From Sternotherus odoratus (lineage: Eukaryota > Chordata > Testudines > Kinosternidae), in NCBI GenBank assembly GCA_032164245.1, contig JAVMKO010000004.1, positions 30,233,626-30,297,625 of the forward strand: a stretch of DNA of 64,000 bases, in the 5' to 3' direction. The translations under genes and the position numbers were made by a program. Below, piece after piece: positions 24,128 through 36,543 of the stretch; the first letter of the stretch is position 1, and the number at the start of each line of letters is the position of its first letter. Below the pieces are notes generated by a model. That model was not told where the DNA came from, did no database searches, and saw nothing but the letters and a program-made list of their open reading frames with translations.

Positions 24128-25700
24128 CCCTTTGAGCTCGACGATCTAGCCAGCTTTCTATCTACCTGATTGTCCATTCATCCAATCCATACTTTTTTTA
24201 ATTTGCTGGCAAGAATGCAGTGGGAGACCGCATCAAAAGCTTTGCTAAAGTCTAGATATATCACATCCACAGCTTTTCCTGTATCCACAGAGCTAGTTAT
24301 CTCATCATAGAGGGAAATCAGGTTAGGTCAGGCATGACTTGCTCTTGGTGAATTCATTGTGACTGTTCCTGATCATCTTCCTGTCCTCCAAGTGCTTCAG
24401 AATAGATTCCTTGATTTTTCCAGGGACTGAGGTGAGGCTGTAGTTCATCGGATTGTTCTTCTTCCCTATTTTAAAAATGGGCACTATATTTACCTTTTTC
24501 CAGTTGTCCGGAACCTTCCCTGATCACCATGAGTTTTCAAAGATAATGGACAATGGCGCAGCAATCACATCAACCAACTCCCTCAGCACCCTTGGATGCA
24601 TTACATTCAGACCCATGGACTTGTGAATGTCCAGCTTTTTAAAGTACTCTTTAATCTGTTCTTTCACCACTGGGGGCTGCTCACCTCCTCCCAATATTGT
24701 GCTGCCCAGTGCAGCAGTCTAGGAGCTGATTTTGTTTGTGAAGACCAAGGCAAAATAGCATTGAGTACTTCAACTTTTTCCATATCATCTGTCACTAGGT
24801 TGCCTACCCCCTTCAGTAAGGATTCCACACTTTTCCTGACCTTCATCTTGTTGCTAACAAACCCTTCTACTTAACCTTCACATCCCTTGTTAGCTGCAAC
24901 TCCAATTGTGCTTTGGCCTTCCTGAATACACCCCTGCATCCTCGAGCAATATTTTTATACTTATCCCTAGTCATCTGTCCAAGTTTCCACTTCTTGTAAG
25001 CTTCCTTGTTGTGTTTAAGCTCACCAAAGATTTCTCTGTTAAACCAAGCTGGTTACCTGCCACATTTGCCATTCTTTCTGGGCACTGGGATGGTTTAGTC
25101 CTGTGCCCTAAATAAAGCTTATTTAAAATACAGCCAACCCTCCTGGACTCCTTTCCCCCTCATATTAGCTTCCCAGGGGATTCAGCCCATCAGTTCCTTG
25201 ATAGAGTCAAAGTCTGCTTTTCTCAAGTCCAGGGTCCATATTCTGCTGCTCTCCTTTATTCCTTTTGTCAGGATCCTGAACTTGACCATCTCATGGTCAC
25301 TGTTGCCCAGGCTGCCACTCACTTCTACTTCCTTTACCAATTCTTCCCTTTTCATGAACAGTAGGTCAAGAGGAGCACAGCCCCTATTTAGTTCCTCCAG
25401 CACTTACATGAGGAAGTTGTCCCCAACACTCTCCAAAAACTTCATGGATTGTCTGCTTTGTTACTCTACCAGACGTCAGGGTGATTGAAGTCCCTTGTGA
25501 GAACCAGACCCTGTGATCTGGAAACTTCTGTTAGTTGTGAGAAGAAAGCCACATCTACCTCATCCTCCTGATCTGGTGGTCTATAGCAGATACCCATCAC
25601 AACATCACCCTTGTTGCTCTCGCCTCTAAAACTTATATTCAACAAGTTTTTCCTCCAGTTTCATATTGTAGCTCTGAGCAATCATACTACTCCCTTAAAT
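24128..25700 (-). mobile_element. CR1 LINE ORF2 fragment, antisense (endonuclease to RT)
   Basis: On the minus strand the order is endonuclease, linker, then early RT. PLDLLFMKREELVKEVEVSG and LGNSDHEMVKF (25403-25182) belong to the AP-endonuclease domain, with the SDH motif. Further along, DVIYLDFSKAFD and KYGLDEWTIR appear near 24300-24190 (RT). Stops and small indels show it is dead. It ends inside RT rather than at a 3' UTR, and it is enclosed by sense-oriented CR1 sequence on both sides. Confidence 0.88.
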
Positions 25701-25704
25701 TCAT

Positions 25705-26050
25705 CTTAGAAATAAGATGACAAGGGGGAAAGAGGATAACATAGAAGTCTATAAAATCAGGAACAGTATGGAGCAAGGGAATAAGGAAATATTATTTGTC
25801 CCTGTGCACGCCACAAGAACCAGGGTTCACCAAATTGAATCAATAGGTAGCAGGTTTAAAACAGTCATACTTCTTTACACAATGCAGTCCACCTTTGAAA
25901 CTCATTGCCAGGGGATGGATCACTCAATAATTGCCCTGTTCTTTCACTCCTTTTGAAACACCTGGCATTACCCACCATCAGAAGACATGATAGTACACTT
26001 GATAGAACACTGGTCTGATCCAGTATGGACCTTTTTATGTGCTTATGTTC
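25705..26050 (+). mobile_element. CR1 LINE 3' end, sense
   Basis: The plus strand reads NIEVYKIRNSMEQGNKEILF and HATRTRVHQIESIGSRFKT, the CR1 ORF2 C-terminus. A decayed 3' UTR follows, ending with GGTCTGATCCAGTATGGAC and CTTATGTT, typical of sense CR1 ends. Confidence 0.82.
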
Positions 26051-29000
26051 ACAGACTTATAGAGATGGTATCCTATAGTTCTGCATTAATCAACAACCCT
26101 TAACCCTGAACTAGCTATATTGATATACTCAGTACATACATTATGAACTAAGTAGTGGTCTTACTGTTAACCCTGTTTCTCACCAGAAGTGGGCACAGAC
26201 TGTGAGGCATCTTGGAATCTGTCCCTGCCATTTGTGAGTTTGGTTGTGTAACTGAACAGGGTTTTCATGGCTGTCTCATTTGATCATCATTACAAAACTC
26301 AGTATATAATACAATTAGAATATTAACACACTCTTAATGTATGCATACCAGATTCCTAAAGATTTAAAGGTTCAGCTTTTCTTCGTACAATTTTCCTATA
26401 ATTTTCACCACAGCCTTCATAGCTTTTATTGCTTTAATATTTTTTTTAAATGTGCTTGAACAAGCATATTATAAGCCAAAATGGGATTGGCCCAAAAGTC
26501 TAGCAGCAGCAAAATGAGATACCACAAAAGATATTTGAGACTTTAACTCAAACTTCTGACTAGCAAGGAATGAGAAGTGTCATGGAAACACAGCTCTCAG
26601 ACTCTGGGAGAATGAAGACTCTTGTACCACTCTGAAGCAAGCAACCCATCTAGCCAATACAGCAGCAGCATTGGTAATCTCTTAAGAAAATTGCATTTAG
26701 CTTTGACTGGAAGGATGGTTGCTGCAACATAAAGCTTATGGGAAAGGGGCTGACAGAAAGAAGGAAAATACAGGAACTGTTGGGCTTAAGATAGAGTCAG
26801 AAGGAAACTCTAAGTGAGGAAATGCAATAAGGGCCTGATCCATCTACCACTGGCTTCAATGAGCATTAGATCAGGGTCTAACTGAATTTGTATATTGCTT
26901 TTATTGACTTCTTCCAGATAAATCTGGATGGGGGGAATACTTCTTACCCCCCGACAACTCATCCGTATTTGGCCTTATTAAATAAGAACAGTAATTTGTA
27001 TGTCCTTTTATGCACTCTATTGGTTTTATGCCAGGTGAGAAGGAATTCTCAAAAAATTGACTTAAGAGTGATTACACTTCATGATGGGAGAAATAATTAC
27101 TTTACCATCAAATGATCTCTTGAAGGTATGTTAAAAAAATATTACTGTCTAGAGTCCTAAAGGATTTTAATCACTCTCGGAGAATGGAAATGTTCTGTAG
27201 CTGCATATTGCAGTATCAAAAACTTGCCCCATCTAATATATCAAATGCAGAGAATACCAGGTGCCATACTAGCATTCAGCACTGGCAGTCTTTGTGGTTT
27301 GTGAAGAAGGAAGAAGCCCAGGAATAACAAGAAAGTGGAACACTAAATTATTACATGGAGAAATATAGTACATCCTGAGATAATTAAAAAAAGAAAACCA
27401 TGGCCTGACATACTACTTCTTACAATACATAAGCTGGATTTGGTTGTGCGTTATGCAAGTCAAAACATTTCATGCTGACTCCTTAGTTCTATGCAAAGTC
27501 ACAAAGCATAGTCACATAGTTCCCCCCTCTTTGTATAGAAGTACATAACTGTTTGCGAATTAAGAGTCTTTGAATGATATTTCCCTGACCTGTTAAATGA
27601 ATTTCAGTTGTCTTCTTGAAGTTATACCCCATGTGCTATTGCAGATTCATTATTCTTTATTGTCAAACAGTAATCCCCCCCCCCCCCAAAAAAAAAGAAA
27701 GAAAAGAAAACCCAGCCAATTCTGATGTCTCAACTTGCAGCACACTAAACTTTCCTCTTGCTGGTGTTAATATATGGTTTGCATAAAAAAATAGCTGAAG
27801 ATGCACTGTATGTGTTGTGTTTGTGTATGTTTCATGGGAAACATAGAACTGAGAATAGCTAGAGCAACCTAGAAAGGTTTTCCTTGAAGGTGTCTTGGGT
27901 AATCTCTCTTTAATGAGACAGTAAAAATGGTGTGTAACAGAGCACAGGACTGAACAGTGATCACTCAGACACCAATTAATTTCCCCCGAGAAAGATGACT
28001 GAGGTAATTAGATAATCAGGTTGACAGGCTGGATGACTTAGAGAGTCAATTAGCCCATCAGCCTAGAAGGTTAAAGGACCTCTGCTCCTCTCTGATCCTG
28101 AGAAGGTACAAAAGCACAAAAGATTTTTTAAACAGATGGTTGCACTGGGACTTTAGTGGCATAGATGGAGGGAACTCAAATAAATAGCACTGTGAATGCA
28201 CAAACAGTGGAGTCCATGCAGTTTCTGCAAGGCAAGAAGACAGGAGCAACAGTCCACCCTGTTACATGGGGTGAGAACCTTGATCATTAGAACCTGATTC
28301 TGCAGTGAAAAGCATCTGGGAACATGGATCTGTCCATACAGATCTCATTGCAGACTGGAGCATTAGGTCACAACAGTGGTTTTGAGGCTGTTTGAGTCCT
28401 TCCCTACTTCTCACTTACCACTCTTCATTTCTTTTTAAAGTGATGAAAGTCCTATGGTGTGGTGCAAAAACAGCAGTGTGCATCTCAGAGTGTTCAATAA
28501 AAGTTCACTACCATAGTCTCTGAGCACCGCATGGGTAAATTAGATTCATATTGACTAAACTTCACAGAATGCTCTGCTCTTCTCTGGTTCTAAAAAGCTC
28601 TCTTTCCCCATCTTCCCCCCACCTATCATCATAATCCCTGCTTTATCAAAGAGGCACATCTAGAAGTTACAACCAGATGGCATTATGACATCCCTAATCC
28701 ACCAACATTGTATGACCTGAAACTGAGTAGCATTCTTTAGCAAAGTATAAACACTTGGTCAAAATTATTTTTCATTTATGAACTCAATATTAAACATGCC
28801 TCCAATTGGATGTGTTGACTTGTTTCCAACACTCCTTTATACCTCTCTTGCTCAAAACTGGTTTGTTACTATTCAAAACTTCCTGTAAACATACACTGCA
28901 TCTGTATTTGAAGTGCTTATGGGGTGAAATAATAGACATAGCCTCTCTGTGTCTGATACAGAGGGACTCTGAATCAAGATAAATGTGGGGTCTTGAGGAC

Positions 29001-29264
29001 TGTGCTGGAATTGCAAGGTACCACTGTAAGACCCTGGAGAAGGCCAGTGTAGCAAAGCATATAAGCAGAGCCACTTTAAAGCAAGGTGGGGGGTACATTG
29101 TGTGTCTGCCTTAGGGAGCAACCTACTTCAATCTCTCTCTGGTTTTGCATTCTGGTGCGTTATCATTCTGAGTTCTAACAAACAAACTAGGGTTATATTG
29201 CAACCTTCCAGCAACAGTATTTAGGTTTTTATCTAATTTCTTTGAGCGTATGCTGTGAACAGTA
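26051..29264. other. No recognised gene
   Basis: AT-rich intron sequence. A small palindromic piece at 26832-26880 (GGGCCTGATCC facing GATCAGGGTC) looks like a foldback-repeat remnant. A poly-C/poly-A tract lies at 27676-27715. Otherwise nothing is supported. Confidence 0.45.
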
Positions 29265-29548
29265 ACCATGGATTTTCCAGTGGCTCATCTCCATGGTAGC
29301 CACCCATTTTTGCCAGAGGATGTTGTAAAACCTGTGGAACTCTTTGCCAGAGGGAAAGCATGCTCTGAAGTGTCCCTAGTGTCTGCTTGCCATAAGCTAG
29401 GAATGGGTGACGGGATGGATCACTTGATGATTACTTGTTCTGTTCATTCCCTCTGAAGCACCTAGCACTGGTCACTGTCGGAAGACTGGATATTGGACCA
29501 GATAGACCATGGGTCTGACCCAAATTTGGTCATTTTTATGACCTATGC
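29265..29548 (+). mobile_element. CR1 LINE 3' end, sense
   Basis: TGTGGAACTCTTTGCCAGAG (ORF2 C-terminal WNSLP-like codons) is followed by a 3' UTR containing GGACCAGATAGACCATGGGT and ending TCATTTTTATGACCTATG. The layout is the same as at 25705-26050 and 36414-36543. Confidence 0.78.
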
Positions 29549-30811
29549 AGAGTTGGCAGAGGGATTTTTTTTTGCTGCATACAGGTGATATGCAGGCAAC
29601 CACTCTGCCCGTGTTCACGCTCTTGGCTGTTGTGCAAGGCTTAAGTAGTGTATGGTGTCTTGCACTGGCTCTCCCATGATGACCTGCTCCAAACAGAGTA
29701 GCCTATTTGAAGAAGGAGAGTCATAATGGATAGATGTGGTGGTGCTCTTCCCCCATGGCCAGACATGCTCAATGTGCTAAAAGCACTTTTCAGATAGTCA
29801 CAGTAACTTATTTTGAGGGACAGGAAAGTTGACAACCTGGGGAGCTGCAGCTGGGTACATTTATGCATTCTCTGAATATAGATATTTTGGCTTTCTGACA
29901 ATACTAACATCACAAAATTATTGCAGCCAGCAAAATAAAAAATACATTTTTTCCTACATTTCTTGCTCTTCTAACTTAATATCAGCATATCTTTCTGATA
30001 CTTCTTGGAATGAAAAAACAGATACCGTTAAGCTCTCCCCAAAGTTGCACTCATTGTATTTATAATTTCTGAAGAGTGTTAATGAGACAAAAGTAAATAA
30101 GAAAAGATAACCTGGTTTGAAAGCAGAGGATCAAAAGTGGGTGTCTACCAGAGAAGTTCTTGGAACAGCTCTGAAAAGAAGCCTTTTAAATCAGTTTTCT
30201 GAACAAAAGAAAGCACCTAAACAGTGCTCTGTTCTTTATAAAAGACAAAAATATATATGGTATCTCATATAGTACCTCATCAAGTCACCAGATGAAATGC
30301 CTGCTCCCACTCGCTCCCTGAGGAATGTGCTTTCAAAATTCCACTTCTTCTGACTCACTAACTCCCACTTCAGAACTCTTTTCCAATTATGGAGACATCT
30401 TCCAGCTGCCTTTGTAAGATAGCCTGGTGTTACCTGCAATTAGTTTATTTTCTGGAGGCTACAGGAAACAAAGCTATGTCTGCACACTGCAGTTTTCCTT
30501 GTCAGGATGGTCTGGCAGTTAAAGCAATAATGCGAGTTCTGTTCCTGAATCTGCCAGACTTCCTGTGTGACTCAGGACAAGTTTATCTGTACCATAGTTA
30601 CCTTATCTGGGACTGGGGTGACTATATATTTACCTTTCTCCCCCCACAGTGTTGTAAGTTTTAGTTCATTAATGTTTATAAAGCTCTGTGGCATGTTTGA
30701 CAAGGTGCCATAAATGGCTCAATTATTATTAGTGATATCTACTTTAACACCCAAGGAGCCATGATTTACACAATACCCCAATCACCTGTGGTTGAACACT
30801 TTTCAAAAAAT
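29549..30811. other. No recognised feature
   Basis: Intron sequence with short open frames that have no recognisable domain. Confidence 0.45.
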
Positions 30812-31063
30812 GACAAAGTGTCTTGTAGCACCTTATAGACTAAAAGATTTTAGGGATCATGAGCTTTCCTGGGTTAAGACCCACTTCATCAGATGAATGT
30901 TGTGGAAATCTCCAGAGTCAGGCATAAATATGCAGGCAAGAAAGCAAGGTAAATTCAATCAGTGGGGGTGGTGAAGCCCACTTTCAGCAGGTGATCACTC
31001 TATCTCTGATCTACCAGTCCTCCTTCTCAAAGGAAACCAGTTCAACACTTTAAAAAGAAGAGC

Positions 31064-31348
31064 CAGAGGGCATGGCTCTACTTGAAACTTCAAAGCGCTG
31101 TTGTGGGATCACTCCTGCTTTGAAGTGGGAATGTGGTCGAGTGCTGGGAGAGAGCTCTCCCAGTGCTCCTGGTAATCCACCTCCATGAGGGATTAGTTCC
31201 AAGTGCTGTGAGCCCAGTTCCCAGCACTCTTAGCCTGTCTACACTAGCGCTTTAAAGTGCTCAGACTTGCTGCACTCAAGGGAGTGATATTTCACCCCCC
31301 TGAGCCAGCAAGTTAGAGCGCTATAAAATGTAAGTGTAGTCAAGCTCT
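31064..31348. mobile_element. hAT-type MITE inside the PLE
   Basis: Ends CAGAGGGCATGGCTCTACTTG and, inverted, AGAGCTTGACTACACTTAC. AAGAGC flanks both sides (31058-31063 and 31349-31354). The interior has repeated AGCGCT motifs. The insertion splits the PLE C-terminal codons between LKRRA and ELKFI. Confidence 0.65.
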
Positions 31349-31478
31349 AAGAGCTTAAATTCATTACTCTGCTAGACACCAAAAATCATGAACTGGAACA
31401 ACCTGTAACCCATTAATCCCCTCTTTTTTGTCCTATGCCTGCACAGATGTTAATGGACCACTCTACCTTGAATGGTCC

Positions 31479-32436
31479 TGTTATAAGTGTGAAGGGTGCC
31501 TTGCCTGGGTTGGGCTATGTTATCTAATACAGTGTGCCTTGCCTGGGTGGGGGCTATGTTGTCTGAGACAGATGACGTGGGAGTATCTCTGCCATGAGGG
31601 AGGAGCTCCAGCCCAGGAAGAAGGGAGGAGCAAAACAGTCAGTTCCATCTTGGCAGGTCTCCACGGAGGAGGCAAAAGCCAGGGAAGTTCCATCTTGGCT
31701 GGTCTCCAGGGAGGAGGCAAAAGCCCAGGGAGTTCCATTTTGGCTGCACATGAGGCAGGAGGCTTGCCAAGGTAGCTGGCAAGGGTTCTACCATCTTTGG
31801 CTATAAAGATGGCTCTACCTTTTTCTGATACTTCTACTTAGCTAATGTGAGTATAACCATTTGATTCTTTTATTAAGCCGTGCCTTTGGGGTGTTCTTTC
31901 CTTTTCAGACCAAAGTGGGAACCCCAAATGTAAAGTGTCTGTATCTCTGCTTTAACCTTTTTCTTTATTAAATTTTCTAGTTATAAAACCGTCTGGTTTA
32001 TTTTCCTTAAGGTTTTTCTCTCTTCACAGGGAAGAGAGGAGGTAGGGGGAAGTGCATAGCCCCCAGGTATCTGACTTGGCTTCCAGGGAGGAAGACAGAG
32101 TCAGGGTTCAGGGAAATCTGCCTTCAGCCGGGGAGGGTGAAGGGAAGCAGTTTCCAGGTGTCTGCCTCTCAGGTACAGAGAGACAGAGGGTGAAGGAAAG
32201 CAGCCTTCAGGTATCTGACTTTGAAACCCAGGGAGGGGGACAAAGTTGGGGTGGGGAAGATCGGGGGGCCCTCCAAGGTTTTGGAAGTATACTCGATTGG
32301 TGGCAGTGATTGGTAACCCCAAAAACCCCAACTGGCAAGGTGTGGGTGTGTGGGGAGAAGGACTTGTTGGTCTGGCATAGAAGAGGCCCAGCCTTTGTAC
32401 TCAGGAGCATAGAGGCTGGGGGTAACCCCTCTTACA
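31479..32436 (+). mobile_element. Solo LTR inside the PLE 3' UTR
   Basis: The 958-bp block starts TGTTATAAG and ends CTCTTACA (TG...CA). It interrupts a repeat that is otherwise continuous, with a 5-bp flank GGTCC (31474-31478) versus GATCC (32437-32441). The first third holds tandem repeats suited to a U3 enhancer: GCCTTGCCTGGGT occurs twice (about 45 bp apart) and TTCCATCTTGGC with GGAGGAGGCAAAAGCC repeats at about 45-bp spacing. A TATAAAG motif is at 31802-31808, and ATTAAA motifs follow downstream. No internal retroviral region is present. Retrovirus versus other LTR element cannot be decided. Confidence 0.65.
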
Positions 32437-32618
32437 GATCCCTTATAATATGTGCTAGTTACCTATGCTAAACACTCTGTTTTACCTTGCACATTGCTGT
32501 GAAGCTGGGAGTTCCTTTGTCAGACCTGAAGAGCTGTGTGTGTGAGACTGGAAAGCTTGTCTCTCTCCCAACAGAAGTTGGTTCAATAAAAGAAATTACC
32601 TCACCGTCTTGTCTCTCC

Positions 32619-34019
32619 ACAATTTAAAATGGTATTCTGAAAATTTCTATTAAATAGCCACAAATATTCTACTTTCTTGTAATATCCCCCTGAAAATTAC
32701 TTCAGAATCTTCCTTACTTAGGTCCCAGTTTGTGACTTTCCTTTTGGTGATGCACTATGGAATAAATGGAGTATGCATCAGCCCTCCAACTGTACAGTTT
32801 AGCTGCACCACTTCTCTGTAGGTGAGGAGAGAGCTCTAAGAGGCCACTACTTCTCCACATTGGAGGGTAGGGAGTAGAGTGGAGTCTTGGCTGGATTCAC
32901 CAACATGCAGGTGGGAAAGCCATTTACTATAGAAAGGGTTCGTATCACATTACTTCCCTAATGGAGGAAAGCACCAAGTCACATGCCCTCTCCTGTTACT
33001 GGGCCAGTACATCCACATGTCTTTCTTTGCACACGGTGAGATATAAAGTCTCAATCTTGCCCCTCTTGCTTCAAATTCCCTTGCATTACCTCCCACCTTT
33101 GGAAAGTAAGTCATGACCTGTTTTTTTCCTTCCTTTTTGAAATAATTACTTCCTTAAGGTGGTGCCAATTCAGAAGCAGAAAGGGGAATACAGATTTTGT
33201 GATCATCATCATTTGCAGAGGCATCATAATTAGGAATGTGTCATACATGCAGATAGTTGATACCTTTGTTAAAAAAAAAGGGCAGGTAATTCTCTCTGGA
33301 TCAGATTCTCTGCTCTGACGAGTTCATTATGCACCACCTATGTGGCACATTGTGATCTTAAAGCATCCTGAGATTTTGCCTGAAGCATTCTCCATATAGG
33401 TGGAATCTCCACCAGTTTATGGCTGGCAGAGGTGAGTACCCTGCCTCCTGCATCAGCTCTGCTGCCTGGTTGTGCCAGAACCTTCACTTTCAGCAGAAGG
33501 GAGAAGGCATTGTGACCACAAAGAAGAGAGGTGGTGAAAGGTGGCTGGCTCTATTATACGTGATTCGCCAGCAGCATAAGCCTCCTTGTGAGGGCCCGGA
33601 GCTAGCCCCCCGTACCGGTAAATCTTTTATATTACTTTCATCCCTGGCCCTAGGAGAAATAAAGACAAAAAACACTGTGATCCAGAAATGGGAATTCCTG
33701 CCTGAATAGTAGTTCTTGGCCTCTTTGAATGAGGTGGATGCAGTGGAAGAGGTTGAAGAATTCCTTTTCAAGAGTCTATCATGATGTAATGTTTCTGCAA
33801 AAGACTTTATATTTTCTACCTCCTCCTTCATAAAAAGTTCTCTTTGAAAGAGTGCGTAGAGGAACCCACCATGCACCATTTAAAGTGCGGTCTGCGACTT
33901 ACTCCTAAAGCCAAACGCTTTTCTTCCTGATGACAGGTGATGATGCCATTTTGAGGGACAGAGTCCAAATGACGACAAAGGTCACACTGCTAATAAACAC
34001 AGTGATGACTTAAGGAGAG
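32619..34019. other. No recognised feature
   Basis: Intronic sequence. Overlapping open frames around 33419-33879 on both strands have no recognisable domain. Confidence 0.45.
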
Positions 34020-34238
34020 CAGGAGTTCTCAAATTTGGGGTCTTGACCCCTCAGGGGGTAGCGAGGTTATTACATAGGGGTGTTGTAAACTGTCAGTCTC
34101 CACTCCCAAACCCCACTTTGCCTCCAGTATTTATAATAATATTCAATATATAAAAAAGTTTTTAATTTATAAAGGGGGTCACACTCAGAGGCTTGTTGTG
34201 TGAAAGGGGTCACCAGTACGAAAGTTTGAGAACTATTG
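34020..34238. mobile_element. hAT-type MITE
   Basis: Ends CAGGAGTTCTCAAATTT and, inverted, CAATAGTTCTCAAACTTT, flanked by AAGGAGAG (34012-34019) and CAGTAGAG (34239-34246), 6 of 8 matching. Subterminal GGGGTCTTGACCCC is typical of this family. Confidence 0.75.
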
Positions 34239-34246
34239 CAGTAGAG

Positions 34247-36257
34247 AAAACACCTGGGTTAAGTCTGATCCCTAATCTCTGGAAATCTAATGAGACCCCA
34301 ATAGACATTTGACAAAAACTTTTAACCTTTCAAATCTCCATAGATAGCTGCTTGCAAGAAGAACTGCCAGTTGCAAGATATTTTATGAGTTTTTTCAGGA
34401 TGTTGCTCCATAGAAGCCCCTCCTTCTATTGAGATAGTGGTCCCTAAAGTTGTTCTGGGCTCATTAAGGATGAAATTCATTTCTGTGCAAAAGAAAAGCA
34501 CAGCACCTTTACATTGCTTACATCTTGCTTTGATATTTGATGTGGCTTGATACAATGAGACAGATTGCATGGATGAATTAAAACAGAGTACCAGAGTACT
34601 GGTGTGTTAATGTGGTTGAGCAGTAATGGGCTAGTAAATGGATATTAGCAGTGGGTGCAAGTGATTCATGATTTGCTTGCTCTTTAGCATTTGCATTTTT
34701 GTGAGGAAATACATTTGAACAGCCTTAACGCTAAGGGACAGAATGAGTCGTCGTCCCAGGAATAAACAATGAGTCAGAGTCAAAATCTCGCCCTGCTTGT
34801 TGGAGGAAATAAATGACTGCAGCTTCACTCAACCTACCTTCCTTATTTTGTGCTCACCCAGCTCTGCTGGCTGGAGCACTTGAGAGAAGAATGGCGGGGG
34901 GAGGGAGGGAAAAGAGAGGGTCCAGCCATGGTTTTGGCCCCACTCTACCACTTCCCCTCCCACTTCTCAGGGTCCAGGGATCCTTCATGCCCCCCATGTC
35001 TAATCCCCTCTCCTGACAACTCTGCTGTATGGCCACATTAAGGTGAATCACAATCTGGCCCTAAGTAAATGAGGTTTTTTTTGTTTTGTTTTTGTGTGTG
35101 TGTTGGGAAATGAACAAAGTTTACTCTGAACCACAGAGTTGCTTCTAACATCTAAAGACTATACTGATATTTCACACACCCACTATCAGTACTATCAAGC
35201 CATCTATGCATACTATTAATTCAAAAGAACTATTGCATTTGAAGTGTGTTATGTCAGAATGCATCTATGCTATCAGTTTTCTCCAGGCTATGATGCCATG
35301 AGCTAAGAGAGGAATGGTTACTTTTTATTCTGTTTGCAAAACAAGAACCACATAGACTTGGGGTGGGTGGGGAGAGAACTAGCCAACCATAACCCAAAAA
35401 CCAATCTTCCCCAGCCCTTGGGGCCTTTAGTCTGAAAATATTTTGCTAAGAAACGAAGCTTAAAAAGTTACCAATACAAAGAACTACATATGAAATTATT
35501 TTACCCACAGGTTGATCCAAAGCTTAAAATAAATACCTGGGCAACAAGAAAGAAAGGCAATGGGTTCGTTACAGATATGTTTATATTTCATATGGAATAT
35601 TTTTAAAGGTAAAATACATATTGCCTCCATTCACTCTCCTTTCTTAATGGTTCACTTTGCTGAGTAATAAAATGACCATAAAATGACAAGCTCCACCCTG
35701 CTAATGGAACACTGGCTATACAAGCTAAGTCTAACAAACCTTCTGATTGTTTAGACCATTTTGAATCAGGATACTGTAGATGTGAATAAAACATCTGCTT
35801 TCCTAAAATCACCTCACTCTCATATCATGTTGCAAACCAAAGTGTAATAGATTTCACTATATAGCAAAGTCAACCTGGCAGCAACAGAAGAACTGATTCT
35901 AGAACTTCTAGTAAATCAATGAAGCATAGACTGGTTTGAAGAGAAGGTGAGCTCAACAGGAGAACCATCTCTTACATTACAGTAGGACAGATACCTTCAT
36001 TTTAGAAGCTCCTGAATTCTTTCTGGGTGCCAAGGACTCGGGGGATAAAGGTAGATTCCCTTTCTAAGTTAGTTTCTCTTCCCTGTTCTTATCAAAGTCA
36101 AATATCAAAGGAGGTTAACTCTCCCACCCCCAATTTCTAAAACATATTTGATAGAATGTTTTAAACATTTTGTTCAGTATATTTTCAAAACAAAGATTGG
36201 GAGCTTTACCAACATAACTCCCTAAAATAGATGATTACCGCAACACTTAATTTCTCT
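34247..36257. other. No recognised feature
   Basis: AT-rich intron sequence with short open frames only. Confidence 0.45.
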
Positions 36258-36413
36258 TTGCAATGCTCCTGTATGGTAAGTATATTATGCTTACTTTACA
36301 GATGGGTAAAGTAAAGCTCAGGCAGGTTAGGTGGTCAACTCAAGATCACACAGCAAGTCAACAGAAGAATGAAGGGTGCCCAGGGCCAAGTACTGTGCTC
36401 TAATCACTACAAC
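36258..36413 (+). mobile_element. MIR-like ancient SINE remnant
   Basis: TTTACAGATGGGTAAA, GGTCAACTCAAGATCACACA, GCAAGTCAACAGAAGAATGA and TGTGCTCTAATCACTA follow the order of the amniote MIR core-SINE. The assignment is from memory of that consensus. Confidence 0.65.
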
Positions 36414-36543
36414 ACAGAGAGATCACTTGATTGTTACCTGTTAGGTTCACTCTCCTTGGGGCACCTGGCATTGGCCACTGTTGGTAAACAGGATACTGGA
36501 CTGGATGGACCTTTGGTCTGACCCAGTTTGGCCATTCTTATGT
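36414..36543 (+). mobile_element. CR1 LINE 3' end, sense
   Basis: AGAGATCACTTGATTGTTAC, GGCACCTGGCATTGGCCACT and GGATGGACCTTTGGTCTGAC match the conserved sense CR1 3' UTR, ending GCCATTCTTATGTATA. It is 5'-truncated directly against the MIR-like SINE. Confidence 0.85.

Larger units (their letters stand above)
30812..32618 (+). mobile_element. Penelope-like element with inverted tail, split by a hAT MITE and a solo LTR
   Basis: From about 30812 to 30995 the sequence reads as an inverted PLE tail (GTAGCACCTTATAGACTAA, CATGAGCTTTCCTGGGT, CCACTTCATCAGATGAAT). The plus strand then reads the decayed endonuclease C-terminus SISDLPVLLLKG and LKRRA, is interrupted by an element at 31064-31348, and resumes with ELKFITLLDTKNHEL. 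The 3' UTR starts about 31400 (ATGGACCACTCTACC), is interrupted at 31479-32436, and resumes with CTTATAATATGTGCTAG, ending near 32618 with AACAGAAGTTGGTTCAATAA and TTACCTCACC. Joining across the two insertions restores a familiar sauropsid repeat. The boundaries of the whole element are approximate. Confidence 0.72.

Noticed and set aside
33419..33879. Overlapping open frames on both strands (96 and 129 codons), considered as a possible exon
   Set aside because: No domain, no consistent splice sites and no similarity to ARSJ or transposon proteins.
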